This document shows positions 7,865 to 14,379 of a DNA stretch of 22,466 bases, one piece after another; position 1 is the stretch's first letter; every line of letters begins with the position of its first letter. The translations under genes and the position numbers were made by a program. The DNA is taken from positions 1-22,466 of IMG/VR virus record IMGVR_UViG_3300012964_000061, one strand, 5' to 3'. The stretch is from a virus. A model generated the notes under the pieces. The model did no database searches. It worked only from the letters and a program-made list of their open reading frames with translations, and was not told the DNA's origin.

Positions 7865-9484
7865 ATGGCTAATCAGAAATGGCGGCTGAATCTAATGCAA
7901 TCTTCCTTTCCACTTCTCAGTGGGAATATGGGAAGAAGCATAACCATTCCAGGGGCTGATCAGACCCAAGCTGGTAGCGGGGGAAATGAGGAAGCTATTG
8001 AAAGGTTGCGAGCTGTAGGTTATCCAGGTGTGTATTATTGCCACAATGTAATGCCAACCTCGCAAGGTTATAGTAGCCTTAGCTATACGAATAAGATAGC
8101 TGCGGCTGCAAGTACAGCTTTCGATGCAGTACATCTTCTGCGAGATGCTAGTGAGAATAGAATTTGGTTTGCCGGCGTGCCAAGTTATAACTGGTTCCTA
8201 GGCGGTACTAATGCAGCTTGGGCTAGCAAGGCTAGCAGCGCTCCTGCAACAGGACTTGTAACTAAGGCCTATATCCGCAAGCGTACCTTTGTATTCTTCG
8301 AAGGCTATGGCTGCTATGAGTACACTGCAAGTACTGATACTTTCGCGGCTGTAACACTCACTGGACTTACGGTTGCAAATATCAATGGTATTTGTGCTGC
8401 GAAGAATTACCTGATAGCTTGGGATGATAACTATATCTACTGGAGCATGCCGAATACGGAAACGAACTTCAGTGGTACTGGCAGCGGAAGTGGTGCACTT
8501 AGTGAAGCGAGGGGATTGATAACTACCTGTCTTCCAATTCCTGATGGATTCATTGCCTATACTACCGCGAATGCTGTTGCTGGCATCTTCACAGGAAATG
8601 GCACGTATCCATTCCTATATAAAGAAATTGAAGGTAGTGCAGGTGTACTGAGTCCTGAGCATGTAGCGTATGAGAGCAATGTAGCTGGGCACTTTGCTTG
8701 GACTACTGGCGGGCTAATGGAGATTAACAAGACTACAGCTCATGTTATCTTCCCAGAAGTTAGTGACTTTCTGTCCGGCAAGCACTTGGAAACTTATAGT
8801 GCCGGCACTCTTAGCACAGTTAAACTTGATAATGCACTTCGTATCAAGCTTACTCTTATCGGTAGCAGATACTTAGTTATCAGCTATGGAAATGGCGGAC
8901 TTCAGTTTGCCCTCATTTATGATATTAAGTATAAACGTTGGGGCAAACTAGCGAAAACGCATGTAGATGTTATTGAGTACACTGATCCTTCTCCTTACAG
9001 CTATGTGCAATACCAGCAGCTAGTAGGAACATATACGGCTCAGACGAGCACGTATGCAGGATTCAGTTCCAGTGCAGTTACTGTCGGTGTTCCTAATGGA
9101 GCTATTGGCTTCATTGAGAATAGCGGGAAGATTGATACTGTGAATCTGGATGACACTGGAGTCAGTGGTAATGACTCAGTACTTCTCTTTGGCAAGATTC
9201 AGTTTGTACGGAATAGGCAGTTTTCCTTCCTTGGAATGGAACTGGAGAATCAGAAACTTACAGCTGCTGGCGTTGGTACTGTAGCTGTTGATGTGCTAAC
9301 AAGCTATACTGGGAAGAAGCAGCATGATCTGACAACTACGCTAAGTCCTGTAAGTGGTACGGAAAATGATGAATCTGTAAGTTATGCTACAAGACTTACA
9401 GGCGAATGGCATTCGTTAAGAATTACTGGTGGATTTAATCTGAATACAATAACTGTGCTTGGGCACGCAGCTGGAAGGAGATAA
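7865..9484 (+). CDS. Tail nozzle / stabilisation-like protein (beta-rich)
   Basis: A 539-residue, strongly beta-rich protein, probably the nozzle (T7 gp12 or P22 gp10 role) that closes the short tail below the adaptor. Supporting features are repeated propeller-like strand pairs with aromatic turns, for example RNRIWFAG-type segments near residues 96-105, DDNYIYWSMPNTETNF (about 194-209, a pattern common in phage nozzle and propeller proteins at the point where values are drawn from successive blades), and LIYDIKYKRWGKL (about 355-367). The C-terminal 100 residues form a separate beta domain. The ATG at 7865 is 13 bases after the previous stop and has only a weak AAGAG, suggesting coupling. 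The gene ends with AGGAGATAA, which also supplies the ribosome-binding site of the next gene. Assignment is by architecture, not a named domain. Confidence 0.62.
   Translation: MANQKWRLNLMQSSFPLLSGNMGRSITIPGADQTQAGSGGNEEAIERLRAVGYPGVYYCHNVMPTSQGYSSLSYTNKIAAAASTAFDAVHLLRDASENRIWFAGVPSYNWFLGGTNAAWASKASSAPATGLVTKAYIRKRTFVFFEGYGCYEYTASTDTFAAVTLTGLTVANINGICAAKNYLIAWDDNYIYWSMPNTETNFSGTGSGSGALSEARGLITTCLPIPDGFIAYTTANAVAGIFTGNGTYPFLYKEIEGSAGVLSPEHVAYESNVAGHFAWTTGGLMEINKTTAHVIFPEVSDFLSGKHLETYSAGTLSTVKLDNALRIKLTLIGSRYLVISYGNGGLQFALIYDIKYKRWGKLAKTHVDVIEYTDPSPYSYVQYQQLVGTYTAQTSTYAGFSSSAVTVGVPNGAIGFIENSGKIDTVNLDDTGVSGNDSVLLFGKIQFVRNRQFSFLGMELENQKLTAAGVGTVAVDVLTSYTGKKQHDLTTTLSPVSGTENDESVSYATRLTGEWHSLRITGGFNLNTITVLGHAAGRR
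9473..9480 (+). promoter_or_regulatory. Ribosome-binding site fixing the start at 9489
   Basis: GGAAGGAG lies at 9473-9480, eight bases before ATG 9489. A longer frame opens at TTG 9459, but that start has no such site and overlaps the nozzle gene by 26 bases, so ATG 9489 is preferred. Confidence 0.8.
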
Positions 9485-9488
9485 GGAT

Positions 9489-10004
9489 ATGGAAGTAGTT
9501 ATTAGGTATAATGACCCAACAACTGGTGCTGAGAGGGAAGTAGCTATTACTGGTAATTCGTTGCACGCTCTCACCCACGGCCTAGACTCCGCTACCGGGT
9601 TGCCGGCGGCGAACCATAGCCACAACAACGCGCAGGATGTCTATGAAACTGGTCAAATCGGCGGCGAGCGAAATCCAACTTCGCAAGGGAATAACTACAC
9701 AGTTATTCGCAAAGAAGCAAGTCTAACCGTTGTCAATAAGCAGACAGCAGTTGCAATCGGAATAGCCGCAAACGACACACATCTTTTAAGTATTGAATTT
9801 GTGAAAGCTTTAGTAGGCACATGCGTTATTACTGGTTTCGCAGATGATGCGGCTGCGGCTGCAAGCATTACTTATCCTGCTGCATCACCTGCTGGAGTGC
9901 ATGATTTTGACGGGGCGCTCAATTCTGCTGGGCCATTAACTGTAACCTGCTCTAATGCCTCTGATGCCTTGCAGGTACTTATACGCTGGAGGCCAGTAGT
10001 ATGA
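9489..10004 (+). CDS. Tail/receptor-binding accessory protein, mosaic
   Basis: A 171-residue protein. The first 25 residues or so use the codons common in the rest of the genome. From about base 9550 (HALTHGLDSATGLPAANHSH onward) base composition shifts to more G+C and CpG, so a recombination junction probably lies inside this gene. The N-terminal part may anchor to the tail, with the C-terminal part (beta-rich, alanine-rich turn AAAAASITYPAASPAG, last residues LIRWRPVV) carrying the exchanged module. It contains an HSH motif (about residues 43-45), reminiscent of the metal-binding pairs of collar fibres, but only one is present. The stop overlaps the next start (ATGA at 10001-10004), so the pair is translationally coupled. 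No family is recognised with confidence. Confidence 0.72.
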   Translation: MEVVIRYNDPTTGAEREVAITGNSLHALTHGLDSATGLPAANHSHNNAQDVYETGQIGGERNPTSQGNNYTVIRKEASLTVVNKQTAVAIGIAANDTHLLSIEFVKALVGTCVITGFADDAAAAASITYPAASPAGVHDFDGALNSAGPLTVTCSNASDALQVLIRWRPVV

Positions 10005-10672
10005 GCCGCGCCCTAGTTAATGAATGGACACCTGCCAGATTGGGGGGTGGCAAGATCAAATTCTGGTATCGCCCGGATTTACTCCCAGTGGTGGCAGATG
10101 GAACAGCTATAGCGGCATTGCCGGATAGTTCGGTAAATGCCCTTTACCCACTGGCGCAGGCAACAGCCGGGAATCGTCCAACCTACCGTGTTAATGTGCA
10201 AAATGGTAAGCCTTCAATTCGCTTCGTTGGTAGCTCCTTCCAGTTTTTACAGCGAGCTACCGGCCCACAGCACAAATGGGTAGCAGCGGTTTTTAGCTTC
10301 ACCAATGGTGCTAATTTTGATGCCGCCTGGAATCATTTATTAAGCTCACCTGCTGCGGGTGCTGGTGGGTTTTTGGGTATTGGCTCCAGCACCACCATCA
10401 ACAACAATGGCAATATTTACGTGAATAACGGTGCGGCAACCGCAAGTCCAACTGCTGTAAGCCTAGCGCCGCTCTCAACTTTCCATGCCGTAATTGACGA
10501 AAATGTAGGCACCTATAATCTATCAACGGGAATGGTACTCGGGCGCAACGGTACAGCGGGCGCAGGGTACACGGGTGACTTGCTGGAAATGATTGGAGGA
10601 AACACAGTGCTGAATACATTGGAGCGTGATTTACTGTTCCGTTACTTCAACGATAAATTTGCGGTGTATTGA
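10001..10672 (+). CDS. Lectin-like (LamG / jelly-roll) receptor-binding protein
   Basis: A 223-residue protein with the start of a concanavalin A-like / LamG jelly roll: FWYRPDLLPVVADGTAIAAL (about 21-40), then PDSSVNALYPLAQAT, NRPTYR and NGKPSIRFVGSS (about 41-78). This order (W/Y-x-D, DG, PDSS-N, A-NRPTY, NGKP-VRF) recurs in secreted and phage glycan-binding modules. The second half is beta-rich with NNN and Gly-rich loops, and ends in the helix TLERDLLFRYFNDKFAVY that commonly closes such modules. Likely binds a surface polysaccharide. The ATG overlaps the previous TGA, with GGAGG at 9988-9992. Codon use differs from the structural genes, supporting acquisition from elsewhere. Host target unknown. 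Confidence 0.75.
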   Translation: MSRALVNEWTPARLGGGKIKFWYRPDLLPVVADGTAIAALPDSSVNALYPLAQATAGNRPTYRVNVQNGKPSIRFVGSSFQFLQRATGPQHKWVAAVFSFTNGANFDAAWNHLLSSPAAGAGGFLGIGSSTTINNNGNIYVNNGAATASPTAVSLAPLSTFHAVIDENVGTYNLSTGMVLGRNGTAGAGYTGDLLEMIGGNTVLNTLERDLLFRYFNDKFAVY

Positions 10673-10673
10673 T

Positions 10674-11300
10674 ATGGCAATCTTAATTCCAAATCTAAGT
10701 GATACGTTTCAAAGGGCTGATGGTGTACCAGGAACGGCGGATAGCAAGCATCCTTGGTCAACTAGCGGAGCAAACATTTCACATCTAGTTGGCGGTATGT
10801 TGGTTAATGCCCAGCCGGGTGTTGCTGGAGGTGGAAATTATACGTTTGTTGACTTGCTGGTTCCCCCAAGTGAAATGAGTGCAACTATCTCTCTGAGCGG
10901 GGCAGCATCTGGAACGCCCGGAGTGGTGCTTATTTCCGGTTCTTCCACAACCAACGGACTTGAATCGGATTTGCAGAAGATGTTGCACTGGCAAATTACA
11001 CGCACGGGGGGAACTTGCTCCTATTGGAGGGGAGGTGTTAATACCGGAACGATCTTCTCGCCAACATGGACAACTCCCCTGCTGACTGACGGCACCCAAT
11101 ACAACGTGCGAATGGTGATTAACCGCAACACCGTAACATTCTATGGCCCAGATGGAAGTGTGACGACAGTGACAGATAGCAACATTGCAGACCTTTATGG
11201 ACGGTTCTTGTGTTACCAGTGTGCAGGTGGTTATCTGGTCGCAGACGCAAGGTTTCACAGAGTCGGAGCAATTCCGCTCGGCAGGCAGCCATCGGCGTAA
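10674..11300 (+). CDS. Second lectin-like adhesin candidate
   Basis: A 208-residue protein starting at ATG 10674, one base after the previous stop. A longer frame from GTG 10626 would overlap the previous gene by 47 bases and has no better ribosome-binding site, so translational coupling from ATG 10674 is preferred. Near the N terminus is LSDTFQRADGVPGTADS (about 8-24), the DxFxRADG-type opening seen in many LamG/concanavalin-like glycan-binding domains. The rest is predicted beta sandwich with WQITRTGGTCSYWRGGV (about 104-120) and NVRMVINRNTVTFYGPDGS (about 143-161), a strand pattern also typical of laminin-G-like folds. It shares composition with the preceding gene and appears to be part of the same transferred block. 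Likely receptor binding; specificity unknown. Confidence 0.68.
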   Translation: MAILIPNLSDTFQRADGVPGTADSKHPWSTSGANISHLVGGMLVNAQPGVAGGGNYTFVDLLVPPSEMSATISLSGAASGTPGVVLISGSSTTNGLESDLQKMLHWQITRTGGTCSYWRGGVNTGTIFSPTWTTPLLTDGTQYNVRMVINRNTVTFYGPDGSVTTVTDSNIADLYGRFLCYQCAGGYLVADARFHRVGAIPLGRQPSA

Positions 11301-11319
11301 TTGTAAATTGCACAACCAC

Positions 11320-11337
11320 AGCCCGCGCAAGCGGGTT
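11320..11337 (+). other. GNRA-capped hairpin closing the adhesin cassette
   Basis: CCCGC (11322-11326), loop GCAA, GCGGG (11331-11335). The stem extends by a G-T and an A-T pair to 11320-11337. It lies between the second lectin-like gene and the next tail gene. There is no T-run after it (TTACTACTG), so it is at best a weak or factor-dependent terminator, or an RNA-stabilising hairpin. Its GC-rich character matches the cassette upstream, not the AT-richer DNA that follows. Confidence 0.7.
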
Positions 11338-11360
11338 ACTACTGTAGGAGTTAGTAAGCA

Positions 11361-11795
11361 ATGATAACTCTTCCAATTGATCTACAGCTTGCAGAAGTTC
11401 CAGTAGCTGTTCCTGAGAACTTGCAGTATCCTTTCCAGGATGTACACACAGCTATCTATAAGTTGGCAGATGCTATCTGTAATCCAGAAGCTTGGATTGC
11501 TGCTACTTATGAGAATAGCTGGGCTAGCTATGGAACTCCTTATGGAGCCGCAAAGTATTATAAGGACATTACAGGCAGGGTATGGCTTAAAGGTGTTGTT
11601 GCAAGCGGAACTATTGGACTTGCTATCTTTACACTTCCTGCGGGGTATCGTCCTGTGGAAGAAGAGGATTTCCTGCAAAGCCGGGCCAGTAATAATGTGA
11701 TTAGTGTCCATATAACTGCTGCGGGTGTGGTGTACTGTCCAACAGGAAGTAATGTGTATGTATCACTATCAGGAATCAATTTCTTAACTAAATAG
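11361..11795 (+). CDS. Tail-fibre tip-like protein
   Basis: A 144-residue protein. Residues 1-45 (LPIDLQLAEVPVAVPENL, then a helix ending in NPEAW) probably attach it to the tail. Residues 67-98 contain YYKDITGRVWLKGVVASG and FTLPAGYRPVE, a pattern seen at the ends of many phage tail fibres and spikes (GRVxLxGxV followed by FTLPxGYRP). The remainder is beta strand (VISVHITAAGVVYC). Probably a host-recognition or fibre-tip component. AGGAG at 11346-11350 is ten bases before ATG. Base use returns to that of the rest of the genome, so it is native to this phage rather than part of the upstream cassette. It ends in tandem TAG TAG. Confidence 0.75.
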   Translation: MITLPIDLQLAEVPVAVPENLQYPFQDVHTAIYKLADAICNPEAWIAATYENSWASYGTPYGAAKYYKDITGRVWLKGVVASGTIGLAIFTLPAGYRPVEEEDFLQSRASNNVISVHITAAGVVYCPTGSNVYVSLSGINFLTK

Positions 11796-11833
11796 TAGCT
11801 AGTAGTTAATAACACTAAGGAATGGAGGGAAGC

Positions 11834-12109
11834 ATGGAAGGCATGAGCACAGAAGAACTTGCGGAGCATATAGCTAGGAACCTAGCAGAGAAGTTTGCAG
11901 TACCGGCTCCAGGTTGTGCTCAATGCTATCCTCCGGAACATCGGGAATTTGTAGCAGCTTTTATTCAAGAGCTGGCGGATAAGAGGGCTAGGAGGAAAGA
12001 AATAGCAGATAAAGTAGCTGGTTCTGTAATAGCTGCAAGCTCCTTAGCTTTCCTTGGATTCCTAGGGGGTCTAGTTTTGGATTGGTTTTTCAAACGTGGA
12101 GGACACTAA
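11834..12109 (+). CDS. Small membrane protein, putative holin/lysis accessory
   Basis: A 91-residue protein. GGAGG at 11824-11828 is five bases from ATG 11834, so I choose this start; ATG 11822 upstream lacks spacing and ATG 11843 has no site. Residues 1-60 are soluble and charged, with CAQC (28-31) followed by PPEHREFV (33-40) and the basic stretch KRARRKE. Residues about 62-84 form one hydrophobic segment (VIAASSLAFLGFLGGLVLDWFF), ending KRGGH. A single C-terminal membrane anchor next to lysis genes fits a holin-like or antiholin-like protein, or a membrane-associated lysis regulator. I recall similar PPEH-containing small membrane proteins from phages of proteobacteria but cannot name a family with certainty. 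Confidence 0.7.
   Translation: MEGMSTEELAEHIARNLAEKFAVPAPGCAQCYPPEHREFVAAFIQELADKRARRKEIADKVAGSVIAASSLAFLGFLGGLVLDWFFKRGGH
12098..12102 (+). promoter_or_regulatory. Ribosome-binding site fixing the start at 12111
   Basis: GGAGG at 12098-12102, eight bases before ATG 12111. The longer frame from GTG 12096 includes this site and is therefore rejected. Confidence 0.8.
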
Positions 12110-12110
12110 C

Positions 12111-12572
12111 ATGGAACTGTTACTACAGAGTTTTCTATTCACTCCAAGAACCACCATTAGCAAGCTGTTTGTAGATGGAGTTTTTGAATGCTACATACTG
12201 GAAGATTGTACTAGGGAAATTCCCGGCGTGCCAGCTAAGGAGTGGAAGATTCCTAAGCAGACCGCGATTCCTTCTGGCAGATATCAAGTAGTGCTTAGTC
12301 GTAGTACAAGATTCAAGAAGCTACTTCCAGAACTGCTGAATGTTCCAGGCTATCTTGGAGTGCGCATTCACGGAGGAGTAACCAGCGAGGATACTGAGGG
12401 CTGCTTGCTTACAGGAACTTCTTACGAAGGGGAGAAGCTGCTGGAGTCTCAGAAGGCTAAGCTTGCCCTGATGACGAAGATTGCAAATGCTGCTTTCGAG
12501 GGAGAGCAAGTCTGGATTACAATTGAACGCAGGCAATATTACGATACCAACAGCGGAACATTAGGAGCTTAA
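12111..12572 (+). CDS. DUF5675 family protein, lysis-region enzyme candidate
   Basis: A 153-residue protein matching the DUF5675 family by its motifs: ILEDCTREIPG (29-39), TAIPSGRYQV (51-60), NVPGYLGVRIHGG (77-89) and DTEGCLL (94-100). The IHGG...TEGC pair resembles the catalytic HG...SHGC arrangement of YkuD-type L,D-transpeptidases, with H87 and C98 in comparable places, but the His of SHGC is Glu here. Family members occur in phage genomes often near lysis genes; their activity is not established to my knowledge. Here it lies between a small membrane protein and a three-helix holin, and no other cell-wall enzyme is visible nearby, so it may act on peptidoglycan. No signal peptide; export would need the holin. 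Confidence 0.85.
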   Translation: MELLLQSFLFTPRTTISKLFVDGVFECYILEDCTREIPGVPAKEWKIPKQTAIPSGRYQVVLSRSTRFKKLLPELLNVPGYLGVRIHGGVTSEDTEGCLLTGTSYEGEKLLESQKAKLALMTKIANAAFEGEQVWITIERRQYYDTNSGTLGA

Positions 12573-12573
12573 T

Positions 12574-13074
12574 ATGAGCAGCTTTTTTGATAAGATACTT
12601 GGGGCAGCCACTGGTGGCCTTGCAAGTGAAGTTAAGGACTTAGTTACAACCTACTGGCCTCCGGATGTAAGTCCTGAGAAGAAAGCTCAATTCGAGCTGG
12701 AAATGGACAAGCTGGAATTTGAACGGGAGAAAGCAGTAGACGCTGCTACACAGGCCGCTGAGGATAGTCTTAACAAGCGACTTGAAATGTATGAAGGTAC
12801 CGCCAAGGACTTGCTGGCAATTCCTGTTTTCGGGGCCCTAATGCTATTCATTCGCGGTAGCCAACGCACTGTGTGGGGAATGGCTGCTATCTATTTCGAT
12901 TATCTATGGTTCGTTACTAGCCTCAAGATGACTGACCAGCAGCAGACAGCTCTTATTATCATCAACTGCTTAGTACTTAGTTTCCTGTTCGGGGAACGAG
13001 CACTGAAGAACTTGATGCCGCTTATAATACAGCTGCTGGGGGTGAAAGCTAGCAGTCTTAAAGACGGCAAATAA
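12574..13074 (+). CDS. Three-helix holin-like membrane protein (GTA_holin_3TM type)
   Basis: A 166-residue protein. Residues about 35-75 form a charged helix (KKAQFELEMDKLEFEREKAV), then three hydrophobic segments: about 79-94 (DLLAIPVFGALMLFI), 99-117 (TVWGMAAIYFDYLWFVTSL) and 124-140 (QTALIIINCLVLSFLFG). This soluble helix followed by three membrane spans with a RxxxWG-type turn matches the holin family first defined in gene transfer agents. Expected role: permeabilise the inner membrane late in infection. AGGAG at 12563-12567 precedes the ATG. It begins two bases after the DUF5675 gene stop, so lysis genes are co-translated. Confidence 0.8.
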   Translation: MSSFFDKILGAATGGLASEVKDLVTTYWPPDVSPEKKAQFELEMDKLEFEREKAVDAATQAAEDSLNKRLEMYEGTAKDLLAIPVFGALMLFIRGSQRTVWGMAAIYFDYLWFVTSLKMTDQQQTALIIINCLVLSFLFGERALKNLMPLIIQLLGVKASSLKDGK

Positions 13075-13076
13075 TT

Positions 13077-13682
13077 ATGGGCTCCTTGATCGAAAGAACT
13101 AGCACACTTCAGGACTTCACAACTAGGGAGCAGGCTGTAAGTGGCTTTCCTGTAGTTACCACTATTATTCATGATAAGTTCCAAGAGCTTGTAACCAGAC
13201 TTACAGGAAGTTCTATTCTGGGGGATACTACAGCAGCGGAAATAAGGAATAAGATTCTCCAAATTGAAGCCTCGATGGAACGCAGTGTGGAAGATGGAAT
13301 TATCATCAATGAGATGGATACTTATCCACTACACCATTACTTCACAGAAGGAGCGTATGCTCGGGAGCTTAGTATTCCTGCCGGGAATCTGGTTGTTGGT
13401 AAGATCCATAAGAATGAACATTTTAACTTTATCTCCAAAGGCAAGGTAAGTGTACTTACGGAAGCTAATGGTTATGAAGTACTTACAGCACCTTGTATGC
13501 TTATATCTCCTGCCGGCGTTAAGAGATTGCTATTCACGCATGAGGATACTGTGTGGACTGTAATGCATGTTACCGAGGAAAGGGATGTGGATAAAATTGA
13601 GGAGCAAGTAATAGCGAAGTCCTATGCTGAACTGGAAGCTCCTATAGTAGTTGCTAAACTTACAGTATCTAAGGAGAATTAA
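13077..13682 (+). CDS. Cupin-fold protein, phage type
   Basis: A 201-residue protein. The N-terminal 75 residues are helical (HDKFQELVTRLTG, NKILQIEASMERSVEDG), and residues about 80-167 form a cupin-like barrel: LHHYFTEGAYARELSIPAG (85-103), KIHKNEHFNFISKGKVSVL (109-127; potential metal ligands H111, E114, H115) and SPAGVKRLLFTHEDTVWTVM (144-163; H156). A conserved tail, DKIEEQVIAKSYAELE, follows. Proteins of this pattern are common in phages of proteobacteria, where their role is unclear. The ATG follows the holin stop by two bases with no strong ribosome-binding site, implying coupling. It lies between lysis and ejection genes, so it could be a virion component or an enzyme acting on the host surface or a small molecule; neither is shown. 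Confidence 0.78.
   Translation: MGSLIERTSTLQDFTTREQAVSGFPVVTTIIHDKFQELVTRLTGSSILGDTTAAEIRNKILQIEASMERSVEDGIIINEMDTYPLHHYFTEGAYARELSIPAGNLVVGKIHKNEHFNFISKGKVSVLTEANGYEVLTAPCMLISPAGVKRLLFTHEDTVWTVMHVTEERDVDKIEEQVIAKSYAELEAPIVVAKLTVSKEN
13671..13676 (+). promoter_or_regulatory. Ribosome-binding site fixing the start at 13684
   Basis: AAGGAG at 13671-13676, seven bases before ATG 13684, inside the last codons of the cupin gene. The longer frame upstream (from TTG 13651) would overlap the cupin gene and lacks such a site. Confidence 0.8.
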
Positions 13683-13683
13683 C

Positions 13684-14379
13684 ATGGCTTGGGGTGCAAT
13701 TGGCGGAGCGGTAGCAAGTACAGTAGTTAGCAGTACTTTGAGTGGCGGTGGAGAAAGCAGTAGTAGTAGTGGTACCACCTCCCAGGATCAAGCTATAAAA
13801 GGGACTACTAGCACTACGGGTACAGAACTACTTAGTGGAAGCAATCTCGATCCGCAAAGTATGCAAGCTCTGCAGAATCTGTTAGGGATGTTGGGAACGA
13901 AAGTTAGTGCTCCGACAAGTCCTGAGTTTAGTAAGAGTGCTGCTATCAGTGATACGCAAGGACTCATTGAAGCTATCTTTAAGGAATACGAGAATAAACT
14001 CCCCAGCATATTCGCGGCGGAGAATGCTAGTGGGCTTACACGAAGTACGGATACTCAGAAGGTTGTGAACCAGGCTTTCAGTGATGCTGTTTCCAAGAGT
14101 GCGGGACTGGCTCTGGATACTATCACTAAGTACGCAGGCCTTGGGCAGAATCAACAGCAAATTGATCTCAAGGGACTACTTGAAGCTTTCGGTATAGCTA
14201 AAGGAGCTACTACCTCAGCCACTAAAACTACGGATAGTCTGGAGACTGTGGATAAAACGAGTACCAGTGTCGGAACCAGCTCTGAGGATAAGAGTGGCCT
14301 GAAAGGTGGAATCAGTGTAAAAGGTTCTGACCTGGTAGATGCTATTGGCGGATTCATGAACTCGTCTGGAGGTGCCTAA
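13684..14379 (+). CDS. Internal virion / DNA-ejection protein candidate, small
   Basis: A 231-residue protein with a short Gly/Ala/Val N-terminal hydrophobic segment (MAWGAIGGAVASTVVSSTL), then a Ser/Thr/Gly-rich disordered linker (to about residue 50). A helical middle follows (LLGMLGTKV; LIEAIFKEYENKLPSIFAAE near 93-112; TDTQKVVNQAFSDAVSK near 121-137), and then a Thr/Ser-rich tail. Small proteins of this composition, first in a set of three growing proteins, match the position of T7 gp14-type ejection proteins, which form an outer-membrane channel. It ends in TAATG, overlapping the next gene. Function is inferred from order and composition. Confidence 0.65.
   Translation: MAWGAIGGAVASTVVSSTLSGGGESSSSSGTTSQDQAIKGTTSTTGTELLSGSNLDPQSMQALQNLLGMLGTKVSAPTSPEFSKSAAISDTQGLIEAIFKEYENKLPSIFAAENASGLTRSTDTQKVVNQAFSDAVSKSAGLALDTITKYAGLGQNQQQIDLKGLLEAFGIAKGATTSATKTTDSLETVDKTSTSVGTSSEDKSGLKGGISVKGSDLVDAIGGFMNSSGGA

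Noticed and set aside
6934-11795. Diversity-generating retroelement acting on a tail gene
   Set aside because: No reverse transcriptase or template repeat is visible in the window and no A-rich variable repeat was noticed near the ends of the adhesin genes.
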